NCBI RefSeq assembly: GCF_022539505.1
Contig: NC_061513.1
Coordinates: 352,513,696 to 352,577,695 of the forward strand
Direction: 5' to 3'
Source of the DNA: Lolium rigidum
Taxonomy: Eukaryota > Streptophyta > Magnoliopsida > Poales > Poaceae
Length of the DNA stretch: 64,000 bases
Made by a program: the position numbers and the translations under genes. Within the stretch, counting starts at the first letter, position 1; each line of letters begins with the position of its first letter. Shown here in pieces: positions 34,068 through 45,881 of this stretch. A model generated the notes under the pieces. That model ran no database searches. It was not told where the DNA came from and saw nothing but the letters and a program-made list of their open reading frames with translations.

Positions 34068-35777
34068 TGATACGTCTCTGACGTATCGATAATTTCTTAT
34101 GTTCCATGCCACATTATTGATGATATCTACATGTTTTATGCACACTTTATGTCATATTCGTGCATTTTCTGGAACTAACCTATTAACAAGATGCCGAAGT
34201 GCCGTTCCTGTTTTCTGCTGTTTTTGGTTTCGGAAATCCTAGTAACGAAATATTCTCGGAATCGGACGAAATCAAGACCCAGGTTCCTATTTTCACCGGA
34301 AGCATCCGGAACACCCGAGAGCCGCGCAGGGGGCCCTGTGGGCCCCAGATGATAGGGTGGCGCGGCCTGGGCCCTGGCCGCGCCAGCCTATGGTGCCGCC
34401 GCCTCTTCGACCCTCTGATGCTGCCCTTCCGCCTATTTAAAGCCTCCATCGCGAAAACCCTATTACGAAGGACGAAACCCACAGAAACCTTCCAGAGCCG
34501 CCGCCATCGCGAAGCCAAGATCTGGGGGACAGGAGTCTCTGTTCCGGCACCCTGCCGGAGCGGGGAAGTGCACCCGGAAGGCTTCTCCATCGACACCGCT
34601 GCCATCTCCACCGCCATCTTCATCACCGCTGCTGCTCCCATGAGGAGGGAGTAGTTCTCCATCGAGGCTCGGGGCTGTACCGGTAGCTATGTGGTTCATC
34701 TCTCTCCTATGTACTTCAATACAATAATCTCATGAGCTGCCTTACATGATTGAGATTCATATGATGATGCTTGTAATCTAGATGTCATTGTGCTAGTCAA
34801 GTGAGTTTTACTTATGTGATCTCCGGAGACTCCTTGTCCCACGTGTGTAAAGGTGACAAGTGTGTGCACCGTGTGGGTCTCTTAGGCTATATTTCACGAG
34901 AATACATACTCACTGTTATGAATGGCGTAGTGAAGTGCTTATTTATATCTCTTTATGATTGCAATGTGTTTTGTATCACAATTTATCTATGTGCTACTCT
35001 AGCAATGTTATTAAAGTAGTTTTATTCCTCCTACACGGTGTAATGGTGACAGTGTGTGCATCCGTGTTAGTACTTGGCGTATGCTATGATCATGATCTCT
35101 TGTAGATTGTGAAGTTAACTATTGCTATGATAGTATTGATGTGATCTATTCCTCCTACATAGTGTGAAGGTGACAGTGTGCATACTATGTTAGTACTTGG
35201 TTTAGTCGAATTGATCTTTCATGCACTCTAAGGTTATTTAAATATGAACATTGAATTGTGGAGCTTGTTAACTCCGGCATTGAGGGTTCGTGTAATCCTA
35301 CGCAATGTGTTCATCATCCAACAAGAGTGTAGAGTATGCATTTATCTATTCTATTATGTGATCAAAGTTGAGAGTGTCCACTAGTGAAAGTCTATTCCCT
35401 AGGCCTTGTTCCTAAATATCGCTATCGCTGCTTGTTTACTCGTTTTATCGTGTTACTACTGCTGCAATACTACCACCATCAACTACACGCCAGCAAGTTA
35501 TTTTCTGGCACCGTTGCTACTGCTCGTACTTATTTATACCACCTGTATTTCACTATCTCTTCGCCGAACTAGTGCACCTATTAGGTGTGTTGGGGACACA
35601 AGAGACTTCTTGCTTTGTGGTTGCAGGGTTGCATGAGAGGGATATCTTTAACCTCTTCCTCCCTGAGTTCGATAAACCTTGGGTGATCCACTTAAGGGAA
35701 AACTGCTGCTGTTCTACAAACCTCTGCTCTTGGAGGCCCAACACTGTCTACAAGAATAGAAGCACCCGTAGACATCA
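34068..35777 (+). mobile_element. Solo LTR, Athila-like, with target duplication ATACT
   Basis: A complete 1,710-bp LTR, TGATACGTCTCTGACG...GTAGACATCA, flanked by ATACT at 34,063-34,067 and 35,778-35,782. There is no internal sequence. It belongs to the same family as the minus-strand LTRs at 1-14 kb (longer subtype) but is on the plus strand. The uninterrupted site is at 44,093-44,097 in the 3' LTR. Solo LTRs arise by recombination between the two LTRs of a full element. A TATA-like TATTTAAAG lies near 34,434. Confidence 0.92.
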
Positions 35778-36890
35778 ATACTCCACTATCTAAATTGTAT
35801 AGATGGAACTACAAATCTGAAAGTATGTTTCCTCTTAGGTTGTCATTATACATGCTTACCTTAAGCAAGTATGATCCTCTTTATGCCACACACACATCCC
35901 CTCAGGAGCGTGATGACCTTCATCTCGGCCATGGTGATGTTTTAGTTCCATTCATGAAACTATAGGATGGGAACCCCTCAAGGCTTACCTTATTGTAAAT
36001 GTTTTATGAAAACCTTGGGTAAGTTAACTCTACCCGAGAGAAGGTTTTTGGAAGAGCAAAGGTTTGAACAAGGTTGTTCGGAGAAATATGGTGGTTTGTT
36101 GGTAAACAAAGGAAGTGTGGGTGAAATGTTTTTCAAAGGAGCACTGCGTATAAGTGTTCGCCATCCCAACTTTTTATCGCGCAACCACACTACCCTGGTG
36201 TGGGACGGGGCTTATCCCGTAGTTTGTTGAAGCTGGCAGGAGCACCCTTCATAACTTTCTAGGGAGGGTCACGACGACCTCCGACGCCGGGTTGCGCTCT
36301 GGAGGAGGCAATACACTATCTTAACTGATAGCCGGACGATTACTGAGGGTCTTCTATTATGGCGCCGGAGATACGCTCAAAAGGAGGTATGCTGCCGGGG
36401 TGCCGGGAAGGGGTAAGCCCGTAGGGAAGGACTCGTGCCAGTGGAGATGGGCGAAAGGTTATGTCCGGGTATCCGTCGTGGCATATGTTGTTATGCGGGG
36501 ATGATGCCCACACGATAGGTATCCGGATAGTTGTGGGGAAAGTGTGCAAACTCTGCAGAGTCAAATCTATTCGAATAGCCGCGTCCGCGGTCATGGACAA
36601 GTTGAAATGGCCATACTTAACCGGGGCTTGAGTTTTGTTTTGATAAATGCTTTGCAAAGAAAGTGTTGTGTTGGATGTACCGGAAGGGTACTGAAAAAGG
36701 GAGTGGGTCGACCATATGGAGATGGTCGTGAAAAAATAAGACCAAGTGGGGAACTTTTTCCTAATGTTTCATGTAGAGGAACTCTTCTTTAATAAGATAT
36801 GCCATAGCTATCTTTTGAAGTATCTTCTTCAATAAAGATATAGAGGTGTCATAGTACCACTTTAGTGTCTCCATCAATTGCGATATCGGG

Positions 36891-37175
36891 ATGCTATATC
36901 CACAAGAGAAACTGATTCTCTTTCACATGCTATATCCACAAGAGAAACTGATTCTCTTTCACCTGCTATATCCACAAGAGAAACTGATTCTCTTTCACAT
37001 GGTATATCCACAAGAGAAACTGATTCTCTTTCACATGCTATATCCATAAGAGAAACTATTTCTCTTTCACATGCTATATCCACACGAGAAACTATTTCTC
37101 TTTGACATGCCATATCCACAAGAGAAACTATTTCTCTTCCACATGTTATTTCCACTAGAGAAATTAGCTCTTCCC
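36891..37175. repeat. 36-bp minisatellite in 5' LTR, seven units plus a degenerate one
   Basis: Units begin ATGCTATATCCACAAGAG and carry a small inverted repeat, AAGAGAA...TTCTCTT. There are seven full units to 37,142 and one diverged unit to about 37,175. Because 36 is a multiple of three, both strands stay open and produce repetitive frames that are not genes. The 3' LTR has five full units. Confidence 0.85.
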
Positions 37176-37623
37176 TCTTGTCATCTTAGACTAGCACTTG
37201 TTATCTTGCACTCTTACAAAGTACCTTTCTTGATGGTTTGCGAGTACCATTCCAATGTACTCACGGCTTTGTCCCTGGCTATTTACTTGGCTAGACTTGA
37301 AGAAATTCGACAGATGAAGAAGGAGTTGTCGACTTCTATGCGAGCTAGGAACGTCTTCCCAGTCAGTTGCCTGTAGGGTTATGGCAGATAACTCGGGTAG
37401 TGCGCTGCTGAAGTGATGATGCTACTCTGATGTTTAGATAGGCCCTTCGAGGCTATTATGTAAGTATTGGTCATGTGACCATGTTGTAATTTTCTTATTC
37501 CGCTTTGTAATGGATGGTGTAATTTGATATCAGTTCGGTTATGTGTTCACGGCGCACTGATCATGGGATCGTGAATTGTATACATAACAGGGAATTTCGG
37601 ACAGCTAGTCCGGGGTCCCCACA

Positions 37624-39837
37624 GAGCTGGTATCAGAGCTATCCTGACTTTAGGAGACCTTAGTTAGCATGGACGTTAGTTAGGAAAACAATTACTTGGG
37701 AAAAACTATTTATGAAACAAATTGTTTCTTTAATCGGAAGTATAGCTTCTACTCCTCTTATTTAGTCAAAACTTCTAAATTCTTATCTCTCCGCTTTATA
37801 GAAAGGTTTGAAAATTCTTTCTCTATTGTCTCATCCACTTCAAACCTACATATTGGACGATGTCCCCGACTCAGACTGGAGACTCGAAGTCGAAGATGGA
37901 TCAACCTTTTATGAAGTCTCACGTATCTCCAACAGCAGCTATTGAAGGTTGGATGCCGACTTATTCGTGCTCATGTAGGGATGATAACATCATGTCTTTG
38001 GTTTTCACCAAAGTATGTCAAAGATCTGACCTTGTTCCTCCATGTGCTTGCACTTTTTGCAGTCGTCAGGGGTCAAGTCCTCAGTTTCTTGACTAGTAAT
38101 TTTTAGGCCAGTCACGAGAAGATCTCGACTTCGGGAGCACCTCAACAGCTACCTCTTCGAAGACCTCATGTTTCCGAGATGTCGAGACTAGAAGTTCTAC
38201 ACGCTTTTCTCCTCCGCCTCAACATCAACGACTCAACACCCGGCCCCTTCACCACCAAGGATTACAAGGTTCCTTATTGAAGACGATGCCAACAAGATGA
38301 AGACGCCAACATATGTGACCAGCCCCAAATCCAATAGGATGGATAGGACAAACTCAATCGCTTCGATTGAGCTACCCCCGCGCAATTGGAATTTTTGTGT
38401 ACTTAGAGTATCATGGTTGGTATGATGATTGCTTGTAGTTCCATAGTGTGCTGCCTTGAGTGTTTGTATCTGTTTGTTGTGTGTATGTTTGTCTTGCTAT
38501 TTAGGTCTAAAAACATTCTTAGTGTGATAACCCAGCGTAGGAAGCCTCTCTAAGATGTTTTCACCCTCACCTACCTGGCCGATGTTTTGCTAACTGCTGG
38601 TTAGTTGGATAGGTTTACGGAATTCTCTAACTCTAACCCGTTAGTAGTTGTTTTTCAACCATCAGAAAAACCTAACCTGCGACCCCTATCTACGCTAACT
38701 ACTTTCAAGATCAGCTGAAGCATCTCTACTACGCCAGGAAAGCAGAAGCCCCTACCTTCAAGAGTAACTACACCTCTGCGAGAAGACATACTAACTTGGT
38801 CTAACCTCGGAGTAATCGCGCTAACCTCGAGGATATCTTCTTGAAACCACCCTCTAACACACCGTCTAACAAGCTGAGCGAACAATAGCGTCAAAGCCAA
38901 GCTACATTACATGGTTCATCTGCTCCTCGTCAAGTGAAGCTCATGAAGATACCTCAAGAATCAAGATTAGGTGTAACTTACCCGCTCACTTCCTAACTGG
39001 TCAACACCGACCCTCAAACTGAAGATTGTCTTCGACGAACTTTTTTTTGCTGCTTCATGTGGATACCAACCAAGTGTTTCATCAACTTACTAACTTGCCG
39101 CGCGTCCCATATGGTTGAGTTAACACCGTGAGTGCATCTTGAAGTTGTGGTCGGCACGTCACCCCTGAAGATTATTGAACTAAGTACGGAAGGTCGACAA
39201 CTTCTTCAGAAGCCCCAGACAAGAACTACAAGGAAGAAGCTCTGAGTTTTTCCAAAAGCACGATGAAAAATCTTAAGGGTGGAAGACTTCGTCTTTCACT
39301 AAAAGTTGGAGCTAACCCTAACATTTTAAACCTTTCTAACACACCGTTGGAAACGTAGGATGCACTAACCCCTCTTGAAGCCGTGGACTACACAACACCA
39401 TCTGAAGGTGTTGACTCAAGACGAGAGATCAATGACTTCTCCAAAAAGCGCCCGACAAGACCCGTGGCTGAGGCTCTATGATTTCAGGAACCCCGCTGAA
39501 CAATCTTAAGGGTTCGTCTTCCACTAAAATCAAGCTAACCCTAAAAAGTTTTCAGCCCTGCTCAAGCACCGTTGGGTGCACTAACCCTCCCACAGTCTTG
39601 AACCTCCGCCAGGATCGTGAAGAAGCTACAGATCCAACACCTTCATGGAGCAGTCAACCCTTCACGAAGCTTGCCCTCGGAAGAAATCTATCATGTCTCT
39701 CAGAAGCTGAAGTTGCGACCCTCTCAGCAACGGCACGCCGACAGTAGAATGGAGTCTAACTTTCGTTAAGCTTTACAACCCCTCTAGTTCTGCGCTCAGT
39801 AATCTCGGGACAAGATTATTTTAAGGGTGGAAGAGTC
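37624..39837 (+). mobile_element. Interior of LARD-like element, non-coding
   Basis: Frames are short (at most about 89 codons) and lack any retrotransposon motif. Two related segments about 230 bp apart (from about 39,271 and 39,501) each carry AATCTTAAGGG followed by 'gtctt..cactaaaa', resembling the true polypurine tract TTTTAAGGGTGGAAGAG at 39,820-39,835. The interior probably serves only packaging and reverse-transcription signals. Confidence 0.7.
37628..37639 (+). other. Primer-binding site of LARD-like element, initiator tRNA-Met type
   Basis: TGGTATCAGAGC, four bases after the 5' LTR ends. This is the most common plant primer site. Confidence 0.85.
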
Positions 39838-41721
39838 TGTAACGCCCCACTTTTGCAACCTTGTTTATTTGTCCTTAATGCAAAAATTAGGGGGAACAAA
39901 AACTTTTTCTATAGACTAATTAAGATGAATTGCCTTGATCTATCTGTTAAGATGAATTGCCTTGATCTGTTGGTAGATGAATTGTCTTGATTTGCTTGTT
40001 GAGTTTTGTCTTGAGCTACCTCATAGAAAAACACCCCTAGTGGTTAAACAAGTAACTCACCAAATAAAACACATGTGTGGCTTAGAAAGAATTGTTTTCC
40101 TTCTTACTACATCAAACCTCTCTCCTGGTGACCACATGAGTGTGCCATCTTGTTTTTTTTCCCTCTTTTTGGTACAAGATAGCTCAATCATCCTTAATTC
40201 AAAACTTGGGATCGTCTACCCCTAGCTACATCCCTCTCTTATACCCACTCATCCTTGTTGGTTTTGAGGCCGTGTCGACCATCTGTGTTGACAGGCTTAA
40301 AATGTCTAGACTTTGGTAGTTAATATCTAAGCAACCACAACTGTTATTGGTAGCCTCAATACATGGATCTCATCTATGCAACACTCTCTTCAACCTCCAC
40401 GTCCTGCATGTCTCAGTCAATCCTTGCAACTCATATATTCAACTTGATCTGGTATCCTATCCCATGTTCCAACACCAGATCACTTCTTCCTCTTTTACCT
40501 CTTGTGTTTGTTTTCATCCAAGTTTATCTTCACAAAACCAAGAGTGGGAATGATGGGTACATTTTGTAGCCATCATCTACCCTTGAGAACACTCCTCCCT
40601 AAATTAGTTTTTCCTCCTCAAAAACCCTATTGTTTTCCTTCTCTAGTTTTGATCACAAAACTACTTCTAGTTTTATTAAATATTTTCAAGAAATTTCTTC
40701 AAACAAAACAAAGAACTGAAATGGGTTTTGTTTCTCATCCCATTTCTACCAAGTACTGATTTATAAAACATTATTTTCTATCTTGCCTTCTTTTTAACAA
40801 AAGGCTTGTTTATGGTACTTATATCATTCCTTGTTTTCCTCTTGCTTATTTTACATTTGAGAAAAACTCTACCTTACTTGAGAAAGTAAGTAGAATATTT
40901 TGAACTCCTATGTTCCAACTAGTTTCATTTCAACATTTTAAAATTCCATTCCACTTGAGTTCATTCCCAATTGTCCCTAGACAATTGAGGTGTTTTAAAT
41001 ACTTTTCAGATAAGTTCTATTTCAAATGACAACTCTTGAACATCTTGTGTACATCTCTGATCTACCCCATAATGTTCCTTCATCCTCCAATTCTTGATCA
41101 AGTAGATGATCTCTTAATACTTTCTATTGGGATCCCTTCAACTAAACCCTAGACTCAGAGAGTATTTCAAACCACTCCCAATTGACCTCTTATTTGAAGA
41201 GCAACTTATAGTCCATCATACTCATCTCAATTCTCTATTCTTTTCCATCATCACCTTGACCTCATGAATTGAATATTTGTGTCACCATATTCATCCTTGT
41301 GAGTATATGGTTACTTCACTCACCATCTCTCTTAGCCTTGCTCTACCATTGTCTAAACCACCATCACCACCATCATCTCTTGGCCAATTTGACAATTTGA
41401 TCAAAGTAATTTATTCTTCAACATAGGCACCAATGTTTATTATCACCTCTCTCCCAAATTTGAGTACATCACCAAGCCACTTTTGGCTAATCACCCTCAA
41501 CACTCAACTTGGCCGACATGCATGAAATGGCATTGCACTTTGCTTATCCTCTTGTATATCAAGAAGTAGCCGGCCATGCCAAACTCTTGGCATGCATGAG
41601 CTGAAATTTCTTCATCCCCACATTCTTCTCTTACAAGCCTTGCCCTCCCACCTAACCAAATCATTAAATGGGCAGCCACCCACCATAGCCAATCAAAAAG
41701 GAGGCAGCCACCCCTCTCCCT

Positions 41722-41731
41722 CTATAAATTG
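41722..41731 (+). promoter_or_regulatory. TATA box of the LARD-like 3' LTR
   Basis: CTATAAATTG, conserved with 31,701-31,710. If active, it could transcribe into the flanking LINE. Confidence 0.5.
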
Positions 41732-43611
41732 GCCCTTGGCCGGCCACTCCTCCCCTTTGCTTCATTTCTTCTCAGACTCCACTCCCGCACACTCTCCTCC
41801 TGCCCTCCACCACGAGCTGCTGCTCCTCCTAAGCTCCATGGCCGGCCATGGCCATGGAAAGCTCACCAAGATGCAGCTCCCCCCCCCCCCCTCCCTCAAG
41901 CTCATCCTCACCATGAGAGCATCCCTCTCACTCTCTTCTCCCCTAACCCTTGATGAATCTAGCTCTCTTTCTCTTTTCCCCACTCACAATATTGGATCTT
42001 GATGTAGGTGTATGTTGGTCCAAGCATGGAGAAGGTTCAGAAATCCTCAGATCTGAAGCTTTTGATCAAAGTTCGTCCAAAACCTTGCAGTAATTTCTGT
42101 AATCTTGCTGTTTCAGATTCTGGTACGATCTTGTAAAATCCGCCAAAACTCGTGTGCAGATCCAAATCGAGTGATTCAAAGTTCCACAGTTAGATATTGA
42201 AAATATCTACAACTTGGCGTTGGTCTCATCCTCAAATTCGTTACTGACTCTCCTCCGGAAATAAAGTTCTCTAAACATGCAGAATCATTGTTTGTTAGGT
42301 TTGTTCCGTTTTACAAAACCTTTTTGAGCAAACTCAACTGCGGGTGAAAGCCCTCTTCAGTACCTTCATTTTAGCGTTGGTTTCACTTCGAATGACCTCA
42401 TGAAACTGAAATCGTTCACAGATCAAGATCTGGTCAGATCTGACTTTGTCGAATTAAACCAGGAGCTTGGTAACGAATTTGCGAGTGAAACAAATTGGGT
42501 AAGAACCAGCTTTTCAATACCATTCAGATGCAGCTAACCTCATATTTTATGTTTTATGTACGATTCTTGGTGAATTAAACTTCTTCTGTGTGTTCTGCAG
42601 ACATGGCTGTTAGCTTTTAAATCACCAAAAATTCATTTTTGAACCTAATTGAGAGATTCCAATTCGATAGGACTACTGGTTGTTATCCTAATCTTCTCAA
42701 ACAAGTTTCAAGCATTTATCTGTTTTGTAAATCCAGAGGTAAAGCAAATGGTATAAACATACAGTAATCTTGTCAATCCATTTGTGAGAGTTTCAGAAAC
42801 AGTTTGAACCCAAATCCAATTGTGTATGCATCTCTGTTTAAATATCTTTCAAATGCCAGTGGTCTCATATTTTTAGGATTTTTCTACGATTTATGGCTTA
42901 CAGATCTTGTTTTCTGTACAGTTAGATTCAAATAAATTCCTAAAATTGTAGGTTTAATATTTTTGGGTGATTCCAATTGGGTTAGTCTTGTATTAGTACT
43001 GGCCATCTAGGAAAAATATTATTAGTCTCTGTTCATTCATATTTGTTACTGTTAGTAAGGTATATGTGTGACATGCATTGTTGGACCAAAACTTGTTGGT
43101 TTATTAAAAACCCTTGACCAACTCTTTTTATTAGAAATGGGCAACCTTTGTTTTATGCTTGCAAAAACAAAACCTCTGCAACTTAACATTAGCCCTATTG
43201 TTTTGCTTAAGTTTTCAAATGATGTGGAATATGGTTTGCTTCCTATTTTGGATGTTGTGTTATGTGAGCAAATTAAGTTAGGAAAACTGTTTTCTACTTT
43301 TCCAAAAATGTTTGAAAATGTTTTGTGAATGTATTTGATGTCAAATTAATGCTCTTGTCCCCTTTATGATGTTATCTACTAGGGGATGTTTGGTTTATAC
43401 CATGGTGATAACCGAGAGAGGCAATTGCTAAGTTGTGATACTCTCATACCTTTACTAGGTAACTAACATGGGTTCTCTTTAAGTTGTTTGTGGTATCTAT
43501 AAGTCCTTTGTATGGTAGCTCTTCATTGAATGGTTAATTTATGGTTGTTGTATGTTTGTTTTGTTGGTGCAATGTGATTGATTGTGTTCTTTTCTTTATT
43601 TTCCGGCGATA

Positions 43612-43749
43612 GATGCGAACAATTCCGGAGAAGAAGAAGAAGTGGAATCGGACGAGGATTTTATTTATGATTGTTGGGATTCTTATATTGATGGAGTTGA
43701 AGAAGTCCAGGGACAAATAAGCCAAGGCAAGCCATCTTTTGATCTCTGA
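43612..43749 (+). other. Short acidic reading frame conserved in both LTRs (3' copy)
   Basis: Same 45-residue frame as 33,582-33,719, with Ser to Ile and His to Gln changes and the same stop. The two copies began identical at integration, so conservation alone is weak evidence for function. Confidence 0.35.
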
Positions 43750-45215
43750 CTTGGTGTCTAGTTGGATGTTATTTGTTGATGTCCAAAGCACCTTAATTCT
43801 ATGTGTGTTATTCTCTCTATTTATGTCATCTATGTGTGATTGTAAGTGGGGTACTCCCTAGTGGTGATACTCCACTATTGTCTTTGTGATTATGGGATGC
43901 ATGGTATCAAAGCCGTGCTATTCCACTTGGTTATCTTGTATGCTCAACATGAGCATGTTCCATCACAAGATAGTAACTTACACCACACCCACCACTTTTG
44001 TAGTTTAGAGGTATCAATGTCATAATTTTGGTGTATTCACAAAACGAGAGAGGTATGCCTTTGTACCATATTGGAGAGTATGTTGGATAGGGATACTCCA
44101 CTATCTAAATTGTATAGATGGAACCACAAATCTGAAAGTATGTTTCCTCTTAGGTTCTCATTATACATGCTTACCTTAAGCAAGTATGATCCTCTTTATG
44201 CCACACACACACATCCCCTCAGGGGCGTGATGACCTTCATCTCGGCCATGGTGATGTTTTGGTTCCATTCATGAAACTATAGGATGGGAACCCCTCAAGG
44301 CTTACCTTATTGTAAATGTTTTATGAAAACCTTGGGTAAGTTAACTCTACCCGAGAGAAGGTTTTTGGAAGAGCAAAGGTTTGAACAAGGTTGTTCGGAG
44401 AAATATGGTGGTTTGTTGGTAAACAAAGGAAGTGTGGGTGAAATGTTTTTCAAAGGAGGACTGTGTATAAGTGTTCGCCGTCCCAACTTTTTATCGCGCA
44501 ACCACACTACCCTGGTGTGTGACGGGGCTTAGGCCGTAGTTTGTTGAAGCTGGCAGGAGCACCCTTCATAACTTTCTAGGGAGGGTCACGACGACCTCCG
44601 ACGCCGGGTTGCGTCTCGGAGGAGGCAATACATCTGTCTTAACCGATAGCCGGACGATTATCGAGGGTCTTCTGTCATGGCGCCGGAGATACGCTCAAAA
44701 GGAGGTATGCTCGCCGGGGTGCCGGGAAGGGGTAAGCCCGCAGGAAGGACTCGTGCCGGTGGAGATGGGCGAAAGGTTATGTCCGGGTATCCGCCGTGGC
44801 ATATGTTGTTATGCGGGGATGATGCCCACACGATAGGTATCCGGATAGTTGTGGGGAAAGTGTGCAAACTCTGCAGAGTCAAATCTATTCGAATAGCCGC
44901 GTCTGCGGTCATGGACAAGTTGAAATGGCCATACTTAACCGGGGCTTGAGTTTTGTTTTGATAAATGCTTTGCAAAGAAAGTGTTGTGTTGGATGTACTG
45001 GAAGGGTACGGAAAAAGGGCGTGGGTCGACCATATGGAGATGGTCGTGAAAAAATAAGACCAAGTGGGGAACTTTTTCCTAATGTTTCATGTAGAGGAAC
45101 TCTTCTTTAATAAAGATATAGATATGCCATAGCTATCTTTTGAAGTATCTTCTTCAATAAAGATATAGAGGTGTCATAGTACCACTTTAGTGTCTCCATC
45201 AATTGCGATGTCGGG

Positions 45216-45428
45216 ATGCTATATCCACAAGAGAAACTGATTCTCTTTCACATGCTATATCCACAAGAGAAACTGATTCTCTTTCACATGCTATATCCAT
45301 AAGAGAAACTATTTCTCTTTCACATGCTATATCCACACGAGAAACTATTTCTCTTTCACATGCCATATCCACAAGAGAAACTATTTCTCTTCCACATGCT
45401 ATTTCCACTAGAGAAATTAGCTCTTCCC
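45216..45428. repeat. 36-bp minisatellite in 3' LTR, five units plus a degenerate one
   Basis: The counterpart of 36,891-37,175. It has lost, or never gained, two units that the 5' LTR has. The last three full units and the degenerate unit correspond one-to-one. Confidence 0.85.
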
Positions 45429-45876
45429 TCTTGTCATCTTAGACTAGCACTTGTTATCTTGCACTCTTGCAAAGTACCTTTCTTGATGGTTTGCGAGTAC
45501 AATTCCAATGTACTCACGGCTTTGTCCCTGGCTATTTACTTGGCCAGACTTGAAGAAATTCGACAGATGAAGAAGGAGTTGTCGACGTCTATGCGAGCTA
45601 GGAACGTCTTCCTAGTCAGTTGCCTGTAGGGTTATGGCAGATGACTCGGGTACTGCGCTGCTGAAGTGATGATGCTACTCTGATGTTTAGATAGGCCCTT
45701 CGAGGCTATTATGTAAGTATTGGTCATGTGACCATGTTGTAATTTTCTTATTCCGCTTTGTAATGGATGGTGTAATTTGATATCAGTTCGGTTATGTGTT
45801 CACGGCGCACTGATCATGGGATCATGAAGTGTATACATAATAGGGAATTTCGGACAGCTAGTCCGGGGTCCCCACA

Positions 45877-45881
45877 CAGGG
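45877..45881. repeat. Target-site duplication CAGGG, right copy
   Basis: Identical to 29,811-29,815. It defines the limits of the LARD-like element and the join point in LINE ORF1. Confidence 0.88.

Larger units (their letters stand above)
29816..37623 (+). repeat. 5' LTR of LARD-like element, containing a solo LTR
   Basis: 7,808 bp including the 1,710-bp solo LTR at 34,068-35,777 and one copy of its duplication. Landmarks are a TATA box at 31,701, a short conserved acidic frame at 33,582-33,719, and a 36-bp minisatellite at 36,891-37,175. Other open frames (for example 29,955-30,530, 32,993-33,253 and 35,967-36,230) shift or break against the 3' LTR and are not called. Confidence 0.88.
29816..45876 (+). 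mobile_element. LARD-like LTR retrotransposon with about 6-kb LTRs
   Basis: LTRs start TGTAACGCCCCACTTTTGC (29,816 and 39,838) and end GGGGTCCCCACA (37,623 and 45,876). Flanks are identical: CAGGG at 29,811-29,815 and 45,877-45,881. After removing a solo LTR, the 5' LTR is about 6,093 bp and the 3' LTR is 6,039 bp. The 2,214-bp interior has a tRNA-Met primer site and polypurine tract but no gag or pol. Very long LTRs with a short non-coding interior fit a large retrotransposon derivative that borrows its proteins. Confidence 0.88.
39838..45876 (+). repeat. 3' LTR of LARD-like element
   Basis: 6,039 bp and uninterrupted. It is very similar to the 5' LTR over its whole length and preserves the empty target site of the solo LTR (ATACT at 44,093-44,097). 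It differs by small indels, a longer C run near 41,880 and two fewer minisatellite units. No gene is supported. Confidence 0.9.

Noticed and set aside
35967..36230. 87-codon frame in the large LTR, copy at 44,284-44,532
   Set aside because: It is retained in both LTRs, but that is expected from identity at integration. No domain, and the C-termini differ by a stop.
36874..37155. 12-residue repeat protein (and a candidate CRISPR-like array) from the 36-bp units, also at 45,199-45,442
   Set aside because: Units are contiguous with no spacers, the genome is eukaryotic, and openness on both strands follows from the unit being a multiple of three.
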